Part shown: positions 27,401 to 42,400 of the stretch, piece by piece
Layout: each line of letters opens with the position of its first letter
How positions within the stretch are numbered: position 1 is the stretch's first letter
Assembly (NCBI GenBank): GCA_911728435.2
Contig: OU452211.1
Span: 2,790,001 to 2,854,000 of the forward strand
Direction: 5' to 3'
DNA length: 64,000 nt
From: Apoderus coryli
Lineage: Eukaryota > Arthropoda > Insecta > Coleoptera > Attelabidae
Position numbers and translations under genes: made by a program
Notes under the pieces: generated by a model
What the model was told of the DNA's origin: nothing
What the model saw: the letters and a program-made list of their open reading frames with translations, nothing else
Database searches by the model: none

Positions 27401-30400
27401 ATTTTACAACGGCTTTAAATCTTGTTTTTACTCGGCCACGTCAGGAGTACCCCAGGGTTCTAACTTAGGTCCATTGTTGTTCCTTCTTTTCATCAATGAC
27501 CTGGACCCGTGTCTACTTCAGCGTACTCTATTTTTCGCAGATGATTTAAAAATCTTCGCCTCCATAGATTCAGTAGCAGATTGCATAAACCTACAGCATG
27601 ATCTGTGTGCTCTAGAAAGGTGGTGCGACAGTAACAAATTGTCTCTTAACATTCGTAAATGCACATGTCTGAGTTTTACACGTAAAACAACGTTTATTGA
27701 CTATCCGTATGCAATCTCCACAAATAAACTTGAACGATGTCGGGTATTCACGGATCTTGGTGTTACCTTCGATCAGAGGTTCCAGTTTTTGGAGCATATG
27801 GAAAGAATGGTTGGTGAGGCATCTCGCATGTATGGCTTTATAATGCGTAACTGCAAAGGCTTCAATAATACCTCTGCCCTTATCACCTTGTTCAATGCCT
27901 ATGTGAGGTCAAAATTGGAGTATTCTTCCATCATCTGGTATCCTCAGTATAATATTCATAAACTAGAGGTCGAGCAAATCCAACGTAGATTTTTGAAATA
28001 TTTAGTTTTTAGAACCGATGGTGCTTATCCAGTAAGAGGTTTCGATCATGAATTGTTACTATCACGTTTTGACGTTCAGAGTCTGGAGTATCGAAGAATT
28101 CAGAGCTCATTAACCATCTTATATAAATTGCTTTGAGAAAAAATCGACTGCTCTTTTCTGCTGTCTTGCTTGAATTTGTTAGTTCCTAGGTTAAATACAA
28201 GGTCCAATTTAACATTTCACTTACACAGAGCTAGGACCAATGTACTGTTAAGATCGCCTGTTACGTCATGTGTTCTAATTTTAATAGAGTGTCTGATAGG
28301 TGTGACATTTTTACAACTACAGTCAATCACTTGAAAATGGTAGCTGCAGAGACATTTGTGGTTTAGGTGTGTGGATGTGTGTGGAATTAATTAGGATTTA
28401 TAAATTACTATTTTAGTTTATTTAAGCATTTATTTTTTTAGTTTGTAATATTGTCCTTTAAATGGGAAACTGTTGGGCTTTATTTATTTATTTATTTATA
28501 AATTCTGTTTCTGTTATCATGAACGGATTCAGTTTCCTCAAATTTTTAAACCATGAGCTTGATGGCACAAATTGTTGGAGCATTTTCTCTTAATAATAAA
28601 AACACGTTGTTTCTTCGTGTAACGTTCCATATTAATTAATCGGAATGTATTTAGAATATAAAAATAAATATTTCGAATAAAAATTACAAGTAGAAAAAAA
28701 ATGGCAGCAAATTTAAAATGCTACCTATATTTTTGACAGCTTTTATTATATCGCCTAAAGGCAAGAACCATCAGTCTATAGTGCAGTAGTAAGAGAGATC
28801 CGTTTGGCTATAATATGTGGATTAATCGGATAAAAGGATCTCTTGTGGATCGTACATCACTCAAAAGTCAACTTGGTTAATGTTGTGCATTTGTAATACG
28901 GTTAATATTATTGGTGGGTGATTTTTGTAGACAAGTCATTTATCAAAATGCCTCCGTTCTATTCAGTATCATTAGGAAATCGTTAAGATGTGTTTGTTAT
29001 AATACATGTGTGAGGTAAAATAATACGAGGATTAGGTGAAAAGTTTCCGGTCATATAGGTCTGATATACAGGGTTATGCGAAAAGATTAATAAAGAAAAA
29101 TATCTTTTAGAATGTATTACAGTTCCTTTTAAAAACCATAAAATAAATAACCTAATAAACCTTTACTAACCTTAAATAATAAAGTGTTTAGTCTATCGTG
29201 TTTATTAGTGTTTACTTTTTGAGGTTTTAATACCATCAAATCTGTTTCGCACAAAAAGCAGCTTTAGAGAACTTTTAAAAAACTTGCACTGCACAGTCAG
29301 CTGTCACATTGTCTAATTATTAGCAAATTTACTTTCTAATTACAGGTGGTTCTGTCATTTTGACGATGACAACTACGTCAATGTGCCCAGACTGGTTCGA
29401 TTTTTGGGGGATTACAATCCACGAGAGGATTGGTATTTGGGCAAACCAAGCATTCAGGCACCGCTAGAAATTATTACCAAAGACAAAAAATCGGTAAGTG
29501 TACAAGAAATGCATTGATATACAGGGTATGGTCAGAATTTTGTAGACATAGAAAATGGCAAACTAAACAACTCTTAAGTTATAAGTAGTTATATTTTGTT
29601 TTGTTGTTTGTTATCTTCATTTTACTTAGGTACTTTACTACGTATTAAAGTCTTGGTTTAATTCACATAGAGTCGTATAATTTAGAGCAATAAATTGTTG
29701 TCAAAGATAACCAGATGTGCAATAAAGCAATAACAAATTAGTCTTTGAAGTATAGAACGACAAACAAAACCGTAATCTGCACCTTTAGTGTGGTAATATA
29801 AATCACGCAATCTTAATTATCTTACTTATAGCCAAGTGGAGATAAGTATTTACTCGTAGTTACGTTTAACCATTTTTTGATGATATCTGTAAGGTAAAAT
29901 TAGGAATTTAGAGATGGTGCGAAAAGGAGAACAAAAATCATTGGATTGAACTCAATAAAGTAAAATTCTTTTAGACCCTGTACTAGAATATTATGCTAGC
30001 TTTTTCACTACTCATTCCATAGATCAATAATTTATCTAAGAATTTATGGACTACAGCTGCTTCTATGGTATGGTATGCAGGGATTCGTTCAAGACACACT
30101 GTGATAATTTATCTATCATAAATCGCAACGATCGCTTTATATAAAATATGAAGGTGAGGTGATTTGACCCATTCGTGGTAGCAGGCCAGAAGGCAGGCAG
30201 GCAGGCAAGCAGAAACAACTACTAGAGAAAATGGAAAAGAGAGAACCACGCCTGAACACGCGATATACTTACCAGCACAAGCGTATCTCGTGCGTTCTTT
30301 TAATCTTATTATTTTCATCATTCTATTCCACGGGTCAGCAAACGGTTGACTTTACAACTTTTTTTCTTTTTAATTATTTTTAAATATCTCAACCAACTAA

Positions 30401-33400
30401 CGGTACAGTTAGATATGAATAACTTATTTATAAAACTAGAATATTATCAAGCTCTTGTTCATTTGTTTGTGACCATTGACAGCAATATAAAATTGCAAGT
30501 TTTTTAAAATGGAACATAATCATTATCACATTTAACAGAGTTTTCCATTTTTTTTTTATTTTACCCCTTTTTCTACTATTTACGAACGCCTCTGTAAATA
30601 AAAATTTTATGCTGCATTTTTTAGGTTATCTTATATCAAAGCTATATATAATTAGCCAATTTTTCTGGTATATTTGAACATTTTTTTTTCGTTTTTGACC
30701 CTTTTTTTAGACTATTTTCGAACGCCTGTGTGAACCAGTTCCTTTATGTAACATTTTTTAGGTTATATTCTATCACAACTATGAAAAATTATTTCATCTT
30801 TCGAATAAGTTTAAGAAATATATATTTTTTATGTTTTGACCCCTTTTCCACTATTTACGAACGCCTATGAAAGTAAGTTATTTATGACACATTTTATAGG
30901 TTATATGCTATTAAAGCTATAAATAATTAGTTAATATTTCTGCTATGTTTAAGAAGTACATTTTTTTTAAATCTTTTTTACCCCATTTTACACTATTTTC
31001 GAACGCCAATGTGGTTTAATATTTTATGTTTAATATTTTAGGTTATATTCAATTAAATGCGTAAAAAATTGTGCAGTATTTCGGATAAGTTTAAGAACTA
31101 TGAATTTTTTTAATTTTTGAACCCTCTTTTAAACCCTTTGCCTACGCTCAATGTTTCCCAAAATCTAATCAGCTCCTTGCCATGTCCAATAGTATTTTTG
31201 TACCAAATTTGGTTAAAATCTGTTAAGCGGTTTTTGCGTTTTCGTGCATACAGACAGACAGACATTTTTTTAAAACTACTTATTTATGTATAAAATGACC
31301 AAAAACAAGTATTTCCGGTGAAATTAAAAAAAAAATTTTTTTCATGAAACTAATAGTCTCCATATATACATATATTACATATATGATATGGAGAGCTAAA
31401 AAACAAGGAAATCAAAATCATTAAAAATGTTATTTTCGATATACCCTGTATAGTAATCGTAAATTTCGTACTCGAAATCGTAGTTTTGACACAAGCAGAC
31501 GTTTTTATAAAGAATGACTTTTTCTTCTAAATCTACAAATAAAAAAGTTTTTGCTCTTCCAAACTCTATCCGTGGACACATATGGGATAGAGTTTGGAAG
31601 AAGAAAAACTTTTTTATTTGTAGATTTAGAAGAAAAAGTCATTCTTTATAAAAACGTCTGCTTGTGTCAAAACTACAAATTCAAATACCAAATTTACGAT
31701 TACTATACAGGGTATATCAAAAATAATATTTTTAATGATTTTGATTTTCTTGTTTTTTTAATTTTATTATTTTAATAGTAGCTATGAAATTATTATTATT
31801 ATTAATTATATGATATGGAGAGCTAAAAAGACAATGCACCGTGTTGACCAAAAACATCAACGAATTTAGGCTTCAGAGGAGTGTTTGGCGCCCAAAATTC
31901 TATCGCACAGAATCACCCTGAATATCTTCACAATATTAAAGAAATTCTTATCACCTCAAGCAAGATCGTAGGTACTTGGTTGATTCGCATTGTAAGAAAG
32001 TACTAATTACGAAATAATAAATTATTAACAATTTGCGTATAGGTACATACGTTTGAGATAATAACTGTGCGGCTGGTAATATGCCCTGTGGTCGATGATG
32101 GACGGCTTCGTGGGCACTCGAGGCGTGCTCATTCGACCAGAAAGGCACAAAGGCCCCTGTGCCTATCTCCTAAGGCTATCAAAAACACTATATAGATATT
32201 ATATATGTACCGGATTCTGGCTGCTGGCCAGGAAGCAAAGCGCATTTATAAATTGGAGAGATCTGCGCGCGGTAATTTTATTTCTGCTTTTTATTATTTT
32301 TATTTTTTTGTTCTTTTAATAATTTGCTATATAACGCTGCTACCTATAATCAGCTTCATTTTATATAAACGTTAGCCAAATACAGGAAGTGTAATGGACC
32401 GAAAAGTGAAAGACATTCTTTTACTTTTACTAATAAAAATTAGCCTAAAGAGGTTTTGACAAAACTCGAGTTTATTAAAAATGCCGAACAGTCCTCAGTC
32501 GTTAGATAAAATAGCTTAAAACACCTAGTTTTCATACAGGGACTGGTCAAAATATTTTAAGTTTAAAATGAAAAAACGGGAACGTTTTAGAGCTATTGTA
32601 ATCCGAGGCCAAGATTTTCTTTTTATTGAAAATCGTGATTAATATGGGAAAAAAATGGGAAACAACATACTTACAATTACCGTTGGGTGTGGTATTATTC
32701 AGTCAGCTCATTTTACTTCTTACAATAAAGTACATTTCAATAAATAATGAAGTTATATTGTTCAGTCGCTCGTTAGAGATTAAAATCAACTCTATATAGC
32801 GCACCATTCATCTATTTGTTACAATATAAAATATACTCGACCGGTATTATTGGCAAAAACAACGTCCGCTTTGTAGAGATCGATCGATATATAGAGTCAA
32901 TTTTCGATGTTAAAAATATTCTTAATAAAATTATTTTTTATATTTAAATGGATCTGTTATGGAAATGTTGATAATTTACAGATAATTTACCGTTAATGAA
33001 TTCTGATCATGGGCCATCCACATCTTAAGACTTAAGAAAAGTTTCTGCTGAAGAAAGAATGTCTATATTCTTTCTTTAAAAATAAAAAAGTCAACTGTGG
33101 ATTTTTGCGACTATACTAATTGCAGCCCAATAAACACACGTATAACGTTTTATTAAAATCGTGTTTTTATTACGTAGAATCTACTCAAAAATGTCGCGGT
33201 ATTAAACGTTACATACAACGTGTAAAGAAAAACACGTCAAAACAACGTTGATAATAATATTTTTAAAACGTTTCCTGAATACGTCGAATACACGTAGAAA
33301 ATAAACGATACATATACGAATTTTCTTGTTATATATTTATTTTTAAACAACGTTTCTAAACGTGTACTTGTATTTTTAAAACAATACATTTATTAACGTA

Positions 33401-36400
33401 ATATTGACGTATATTGTAAGGATTTTTTAAAGTTTGTTTAAAAAATCAGGTTCATGTATACAGAGACACCCAAAAAATAATATTACTATTAACTAGTATT
33501 TAAAAATAATTTTTTACCTGATTTTTTAAACGATTTATTCAAACTTTTATATGCTGCACTAAACAAACTTTAAAATATCCTTACAATATACGTCAATATT
33601 ACGTTAATAAATGTATTGTTTTAAAAATACGTTTTTTACACTATTCAAAATGACCAATGCAGGTAGGCTTTTTCTAACACGATTTTCTCACTGTAAGTAA
33701 ATTGGCGTTTTTAAAAGGTCGGAAACCATCGTATTGGTTCCGACAGTGACAGTAACTTACGCTGTCGAATTTGGAAACTTGAGTACACTTGTAGAAGGTG
33801 TATTACTACACGTTTTATTGGTTTCGAGAAACGTTAAAAACCCGTATTGATAAACATCAAACATGCGATCCGCTTAGTACGTTATTTTAACATAAAGATA
33901 ATGACTGTTATATTTTCGTCAGGAAAATACGACAATAAAACGTTTTTTATTTCTACTACTTAAGATTAATTTATCATGCGTTGATTTTAACGTATAAAGA
34001 ACGTTAATTTTCTTCGACCTATTAATATAGATACTATTGAAACGTTAAAGAAACGTATTGTAATATACGTACACGTTTAATCAACCAATGACACGTTAAT
34101 TTTACGTTTAAAAAACGTATATGTGTGTTTACTGGGAGATCCTCACAATAAGGATCGATAATTCGGTCACAAATTGTTATCGTTACCTCTCTTGTAGTCT
34201 CGTGTATATCGGTATTTATATGGATATTAGAAAGGAGGCAAACCAATCTAATATCGTACTCTGGTACTCCGTATATTATATAAAAGTGTGGTACGTATAT
34301 TAAGTGTAGAGTCACGAATCTGTGGTCTGTCATGGTTATCTAGATTTTATTTGAAAGAGTAGTTACAACTGACGATGACTATGTGTGTGTGTATTATTCG
34401 ACTTCCTTGTCAGATGTCTATAAAGTATATTTCAGAAACGGTACTAACAGTACCACGCCCTGTTTGCTATTCTATCGTAAATTATTGTAGGCATTTCTCA
34501 TTTTTATTTGCTTTATTCATTGCTTTCATAATATACAGGGTTAACTAAACTTTCTGCAAACCTAGGGTCGATATGAAACTTCTGAGCGTCCCAGTTGCGG
34601 AGATACAGGGTGTTATCAAAATTAATTAGTTCATAAAAATAGGAAATAAGTATCGCTTAAGTATTTTTTCATATTCGCAGCCGTTTCTTAAAATTTTCTT
34701 GACATCTAACATTCTGCGCGATCGAGGCAACCTTATAGGCATAGTTTTGATTTGGTAAAGATCAAAATTAACACGTGTGGACAAAGATTGTCGTTGGCAG
34801 AAGACGCAAATTGAATATTAACCTATAAAATCTAGCACTTAAACGATATATGTAGCATGTTCTTACATTATCGCTTGTATACGGATAGCCGCATTCTATA
34901 AGTTACTTTTTATTTTATTACAGCTTAGCTTTCGTTTCACATGAGGTAAAAATCAATTTCCATTTATGGGATAATTAATTTTATTACTCGACCATCATTA
35001 AATAATCAACACCGTTCAAATAAATCCAGGTATAAACGGTTACCTGATGTTTATATACGCTTTGCTGCCCCAAGTTCCTATCTCTCTGTTTCTCTCTTGT
35101 ATTTCTAATTTTGGACATTGCTACAATAAACTTGTACAACATATAATTGGTTAGTTTTTTTTGCCGTTTTCTGGTAGTCTTATCTAAAATAATTTTCCAA
35201 AGTTAAGGCTGCTGAATCTGCGAATTTAAAAAAAATCAACATTTTTGAAAATTGTTCATATTTTGTTTGTACTTATTCCTCTGTATGTATATTTTAATTA
35301 TTTGCACTTTACTGTTTTTGTTTATTATGAAATTTAGCCAAAATAGTGATAATTTGATTTGTTTTAATTACCTATACCGGGTGTCCCACCGATTATGGAA
35401 AAACTACATTGTGGAACAATCTGAAAATCTGGTGTAGTATTTCTAGAAGAAGAATCTAGTACTTCCGGTTATACCGCCCAACTAAAATCAATTAAATTTC
35501 AAAGGGCATTCAATTTAAAAAAACACTTTGATATTTTTAGGTTATTTGGTACACCCTGTATAATACTAAACCAATTTTAAAAAGTTGATGCCCACATGTC
35601 CAACAAATGAAACTTGTTAAAAGTCACGTAGTTTGTCCACAATATTCCGCGCCATAAATCGTGAATAACCCTGTATATAAAAATTGTAATGTTATGCGAA
35701 AAATCCTTAGCTAATAATAATGACAACTCATTTCAAAAATCTGACTACACCACTGTATTCTATATAAAATATGTATAAAATACAGTTTTAACTTTACCTA
35801 TAAGATAAAACATAGCTGATACGGAAGAAGTCCCAAAATGCAATGTTTTCAATTCCACCCTGTATATCAAAACGAAGCAGACTATGAAAGTTTTGTTTGC
35901 AGTATGGTTAGTTTCACAAAAAAAATACCCAATGTTCTCGAAAACCGCAAATTTCTATCGTTAAAAATAAGCGAGATATCCTGCAGCTAAAATGGGACAC
36001 ACGGTACAGTCTTTGTCAAAACTCATTATTCTCTCCTCAAACAGGCCTGCTTGAAATTAGACTAATAATTTGATTTAAACACGCTGAGTTTGTAAGTTAC
36101 TACAATAAATTATTCTGCTCTTTCAAATACGAAGTTTTTTTTATTTTTGTTGCAGCAAAAAGTGAAATTTTGGTTCGCTACAGGTGGAGCAGGATTTTGT
36201 ATCAGTAGAGGATTAGCCTTGAAAATGATGCCAGTGGCTAGGTAAGTGCATTATTTATTTATTTGCTAATGCTGAGAATGTTTTTCGTCTAATAAATAAT
36301 TTTAATTGGACGAAAATATTTTCGGCTCATTAATTTTTACTGGTTCGACGGACCCAACATTATTTGTGGAATTTGGAATTCGGTCATAAATTAACGTATA

Positions 36401-39400
36401 GAAAACTATTTCCCTCTAATTCGATGCTGCTTTGCGTCCCTGTCAATTAGGAATAAAATGTTCATCTTAAACCAACCAATGACGATTTCGATGAAGCAAC
36501 AATAAATATTCCTTAAAAATAATTAATTGGCAAATTTAAAATATACAGGGTTTTAAACGAACAGATTATGTGTTGATTGTATACAAGGTGATTCAATTAA
36601 AACGATGCCCTTCTCTCATTATCAAGTTGGGCAACACTGTATGTAGTTATATGAATTAATTGAGTTTTAAAATGATTATTTAAAAGAAAATAAAATATTT
36701 TAAAGCACCTGAGACTACTACTAACCAAGTAATAATAAAGTTGGGTGTGGTCGAAAAGACCATGCTGAGAGAGATACCACACTCGCCCACACGTTTATTT
36801 TTTAATGAACATTTCCAATATTATAAGCTGAGCTCATGCTGGTAAAGGTTAATTAACAAAAATAACATAATTTAAAATATACATTTTTATAAACAAATTC
36901 TTAATTGTTTCTACGGGGCACAATCAAATATGCTGCTGGCAAGACGAAAGGCTTATCTATTCTTGGAATCCTGAAGAGTTTCGTAAAGCTAATGTGCAAA
37001 TGTACTGGAGGGATTTATCGAACCATCCTTCCTATAAATCTTCAACACAATTTAATTTTGTTACGTATGTACCCTGATAGATTCAGAATAGATGTCCGAT
37101 GGACATATTCAAAGCTCAGGCGTGCAGCAGAACTGTTTATTTTTTTATGACTTTCCAAATTTGGTCTATATTTGGTGGGGTGTAGACTTTTACTTGATGA
37201 CCTACCCTGGGGTTACTAGAATTCCTCTCGATCTCGTATGTACCCTGAGCGATTCAGAATAGATGTCCGATGGACATATTCAAGGGTAAGGCGTGCAGCA
37301 GGACTGTTTATTTTTTTATGACTTTCCAAGTTTTGTCTATATTTGGTGGGATGTAGACTTTTACTTGATGACCTACCCTGGGGTTACTAGAATCCCTCTC
37401 AATGTCGTATGTACCCTGATAGATTCAGAATAGATGTCCGATGGACATATTCAAAGCTCAGGCGTGGCAGCAGGACTGTTTATTTTTTCATGACTTTCCA
37501 AATTTGGCCTATATTTGGTGGAATGTAGACTTTTACTTGATGACCTACCCTGAGGTTACTAAAATCCCTCTCGATCTCGTATGTACCTTAAGAGATTCAG
37601 AATAGATGTCCGATGGACATATTCAAGGGTAAGGCGTGCAGCAGGACTGTTTATTTTTTTATGACTTTCCAAGTTTTGTCTATATTTGGTGGGATGTAGA
37701 CTTTTACTTGATGACCTACCCTGGGGTTACTAGAATCCCTCTCAATGTCGTATGTACCCTGATAGATTCAGAATAGATGTCCGATGGACATATTCAAAGC
37801 TCAGGCGTGCAGCAGGACTGTTTATTTTTTTATGACTTTCCAAATTTGGTCTATATTTGGTGGGGTGTAGACTTTTACTTGATGACCTACCCTGGGGTTA
37901 CTAGAATTCCTCTCGATCTCGTATGTACCCTGAGCGATTCAGAATAGATGTCCGATGGACATATTCAAGGGTAAGGCGTGCAGCAGGACTGTTTATTTTT
38001 GTATGACTTTCCAAGTTTTGTCTATATTTGGTGGGGTGTAGACTTTTACTTGATGACCTACCCTGGGGTTACTAGAATTCCTCTCGATGTCGTATGTACC
38101 CTGAGCGATTCAGAATAGATGTCCGATGGACATATTCAAGGGTAAGGCGTGCAGCAGGACTGTTTATTTTTTTATGACTTTCCAAGTTTTGTCTATATTT
38201 GGTGGGGTGTAGACTTTTACTTGATGACCTACCCTGGGGTTACTAGAATCCCTCTCAATCTCGTATGTATCCTGATAGATTCAGAATAGATGTCCGATGG
38301 ACATATTCAAAGCTCAGGCGTGCAGCAGGACTGTTTATTTTTTTATGACTTTCCAAATTTGATCTATATTTGGTGGGGTGTAGACTTTTACTTGATGACC
38401 TACCCTGGGGTTACTAGAATCCCTCTCAATCTCGTATGTACCCTGATAGATTCAAAATAGATGTCCGATGGACATATTCAAAGCTCAGGCGTGCAGCAGG
38501 ACTGTTTATTTTTTTATGACTTTCCAAGTTTTGTCTATATTTGGTGGGATGTAGACTTTTACTTGATGACCTACCCTGGGGTTACTAGAATCCCTCTCAA
38601 TGTCGTATGTACCCTGATAGATTCAGAATAGATGTCCGATGGACATATTCAAAGCTCAGGCGTGCAGCAGGACTGTTTATTTTTTTATGACTTTCCAAGT
38701 TTTGTCTATATTTGGTGGGGTGTAGACTTTTACTTGATGACCTACCCTGGGGTTACTAGAATCCCTCTCAATCTCGTATGTACCCTGATAGATTCAGAAT
38801 AGATGTCCGATGGACATATTCAAAGCTCAGGCGTGCAGCAGGACTGTTTATTTTTTTATGACTTTCCAAGTTTTGTCTATATTTGGTGGGGTGTAGACTT
38901 TTACTTGATGACCTACCCTGGGGTTACTAGAATCCCTCTCAATCTCGTATGTACCCTGATAGATTCAGAATAGATGTCCGATGGACATATTCAAAGCTCA
39001 GGCGTGCAGCAGGACTGTTTATTTTTTTATGACTTTCCAAGTTTTGTCTATATTTGGTGGGGTGTAGACTTTTACTTGATGACCTACCCTGGGGTTACTA
39101 GAATCCCTCTCAATCTCGTATGTACCCTGATAGATTCAGAATAGATGTCCGGTGGACATATTCAAAGCTCAGGCGTGCAGCAGGACTGTTTATTTTTTTA
39201 TGACTTTCCAAATTTGATCTATATTTGGTGGGGTGTAGACTTTTACTTGATGACCTACCCTGGGGTTACTAGAGTCCCTCTCAATCTCGTATGTACCCTG
39301 ATAGATTCAGAATAGATGTCCGATGGACATATTCAAAGCTCAGGCGTGCAGCAGGACTGTTTATTTTTTTATGACTTTCCAAATTTGATCTATATTTGGT

Positions 39401-42400
39401 GGGGTGTAGACTTTTACTTGATGACCTACCCTGGGGTTACTAGAATTCCTCTCGATCTCGTACGTACCCTGAGCGATTCAGAATAGATGTCCGATGGACA
39501 TATTCAAGGGTAAGGCGTGCAGCAGGACTGTTTATTTTTTTATGACTTTCCAAATTTGATCTATATTTGGTGGGGTGTAGACTTTTACTTGATGACCTAC
39601 CCTGAGGTTACTGGAATCCCTCTCAATCTCGTATGTACCCTGAGCGATTCAGAATAGATGTCCGGTGGACATATTCAAAGCTCAGGCGTGCAGCAGGACT
39701 GTTTATTTTTTTATGACTTTCCAAGTTTTGTCTATATTTGGTGGGGTGTAGACTTTTACTTGATGACCTACCCTGGGGTTACTAGAATCCCTCTCAATCT
39801 CGTATGTACCCTGATAGATTCAGAATAGATGTCCGATGGACATATTCAAAGCTCAGGCGTGCAGCAGGACTGTTTATTTTTTTATGACTTTCCAAGTTTT
39901 GTCTATATTTGGTGGGGTGTAGACTTTTACTTGATGACCTACCCTGGGGTTACTAGAATCCCTCTCAATCTCGTATGTACCCTGATAGATTCAGAATAGA
40001 TGTCCGGTGGACATATTCAAAGCTCAGGCGTGCAGCAGGACTGTTTATTTTTTTATGACTTTCCAAATTTGATCTATATTTGGTGGGGTGTAGACTTTTA
40101 CTTGATGACCTACCCTGGGGTTACTAGAATCCCTCTCAATCTCGTATGTACCCTGATAGATTCAGAATAGATGTCCGATGGACATATTCAAAGCTCAGGC
40201 GTGCAGCAGGACTGTTTATTTTTTTATGACTTTCCAAATTTGATCTATATTTGGTGGGGTGTAGACTTTTACTTGATGACCTACCCTGGGGTTACTAGAA
40301 TTCCTCTCGATCTCGTACGTACCCTGAGCGATTCAGAATAGATGTCCGATGGACATATTCAAGGGTAAGGCGTGCAGCAGGACTGTTTATTTTTTTATGA
40401 CTTTCCAAATTTGATCTATATTTGGTGGGGTGTAGACTTTTACTTGATGACCTACCCTGAGGTTACTGGAATCCCTCTCAATCTCGTATGTACCCTGAGC
40501 GATTCAGAATAGATGTCCGGTGGACATATTCAAAGCTCAGGCGTGCAGCAGGACTGTTTATTTTTTTATGACTTTCCAAGTTTTGTCTATATTTGGTGGG
40601 GTGTAGACTTTTACTTGATGACCTACCCTGGGGTTACTAGAATCCCTCTCAATCTCGTATGTACCCTGATAGATTCAGAATAGATGTCCGATGGACATAT
40701 TCAAAGCTCAGGCGTGCAGCAGGACTGTTTATTTTTTTATGACTTTCCAAGTTTTGTCTATATTTGGTGGGGTGTAGACTTTTACTTGATGACCTACCCT
40801 GAGGTTACTAAAATCCCTCTCGATCTCGTATGTACCTTAAGAGATTCAGAATAGATGTCCGATGGACATATTCAAAGCTCAGGCGTGCAGCAGGACTGTT
40901 TATTTTTTTATGACTTTCCAAGTTTTGTCTATATTTGGTGGGGTGTAGACTTTTACTTGATGACCTACCCTGGGGTTACTAGAATCCCTCTCAATCTCGT
41001 ATGTACCCTGATAGATTCAGAATAGATGTCCGGTGGACATATTCAAAGCTCAGGCGTGCAGCAGGACTGTTTATTTTTTTATGACTTTCCAAATTTGATC
41101 TATATTTGGTGGGGTGTAGACTTTTACTTGATGACCTACCCTGGGGTTACTAGAATCCCTCTCAATCTCGTATGTACCCTGATAGATTCAGAATAGATGT
41201 CCGATGGACATATTCAAAGCTCAGGCGTGCAGCAGGACTGTTTATTTTTTTATGACTTTCCAAATTTGATCTATATTTGGTGGGGTGTAGACTTTTACTT
41301 GATGACCTACCCTGGGGTTACTAGAATCCCTCTCAATCTCGTATGTACCCTGATAGATTCAGAATAGATGTCCGATGGACATATTCAAAGCTCAGGCGTG
41401 CAGCAGGACTGTTTATTTTTTTATGACTTTCCAAATTTGATCTATATTTGGTGGGGTGTAGACTTTTACTTGATGACCTACCCTGGGGTTACTAGAATTC
41501 CTCTCGATCTCGTACGTACCCTGAGCGATTCAGAATAGATGTCCGATGGACATATTCAAGGGTAAGGCGTGCAGCAGGACTGTTTATTTTTTTATGACTT
41601 TCCAAATTTGATCTATATTTGGTGGGGTGTAGACTTTTACTTGATGACCTACCCTGAGGTTACTGGAATCCCTCTCAATCTCGTATGTACCCTGAGCGAT
41701 TCAGAATAGATGTCCGGTGGACATATTCAAAGCTCAGGCGTGCAGCAGGACTGTTTATTTTTTTATGACTTTCCAAATTTGGTCTATATATGCTGCTGGC
41801 AAGACGAAAGGCTTATCTATTCTTGGAATCCTGAAGAGTTTCGTAAAGCTAATCTGCAAATGTACTGGCGGGATTTATCGAACCATCCTTCCTATAAATC
41901 TTAATTTAATTTTGTTACGAAGAAGAAAAAAACAAAATGGATCAGATAATGGATAAAAATATCTCTGCTTGAATTCCAAGCTATTAACTCTTAGCAAATC
42001 ACTAACGAGAAATGGCCAACAACAACCAAATATTAAGGAAAAAAAAATTCGCCATGGCATCGCATACTTTTGCTCTATTATTCCACCAATCACAGCAGTG
42101 CGTATTTAAGAATCTCGACAATTTTTTTTGTGTAAAATATACCAAACGTTTTCGTCGGCGGTTTTTTTAAGTCTATATGGGCCGTCCTCTCATTATGGAA
42201 TACCGTTCTTCTCATTCTCTTATTTGCGAGGACAATGCAAACGCCAAATTGCCAGACAGATAGACCCCAAAAACGTATCCAGTGAAGATCGCTGTGCTGT
42301 CCATTCTTCATGGGACACCTTGTATTTGGAATGGTAAATTCTTCTTTAATTCACTCTTTATGGACGATCACACACTGCCGCCATACACTATTATCCGGTG

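Larger units (their letters stand above)
10592..29345. other. fng intron 4 (18.8 kb, hosts nested genes)
   Basis: The largest fng intron. It carries two antisense mutarotase genes (18761-26457), an RTE LINE tail, mariner remnants, a 28S rRNA fragment, three LINE coding fragments and several short element ends. Stretches where I see no identifiable feature are 11600-12770, 14400-15290, 15700-16440, 17580-18010, 18300-18640 and 28510-29340. Confidence 0.7.
29494..36155. other. fng intron 5
   Basis: A 6.7-kb intron. It contains a short-period repeat (30540-31260), a foldback element (31385-31776), an ACGT-rich 1-kb element (33126-34135) and short element ends near 34534-34615 and 35377-35563. 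I see no gene in 29500-30540, 31830-33120 or 34140-36150. The GC-richer patch at 32090-32275 is unidentified. Confidence 0.6.

Noticed and set aside
37064..41787. CRISPR-like regular repeat
   Set aside because: The 171-bp units are directly adjacent with no unique spacers, in a eukaryotic intron; it is a satellite.
41710..41956. Open frames at the right edge of the satellite
   Set aside because: They span the satellite-F2 junction and have a mirror at 36905-37150 over F1; no start context or homology supports coding.
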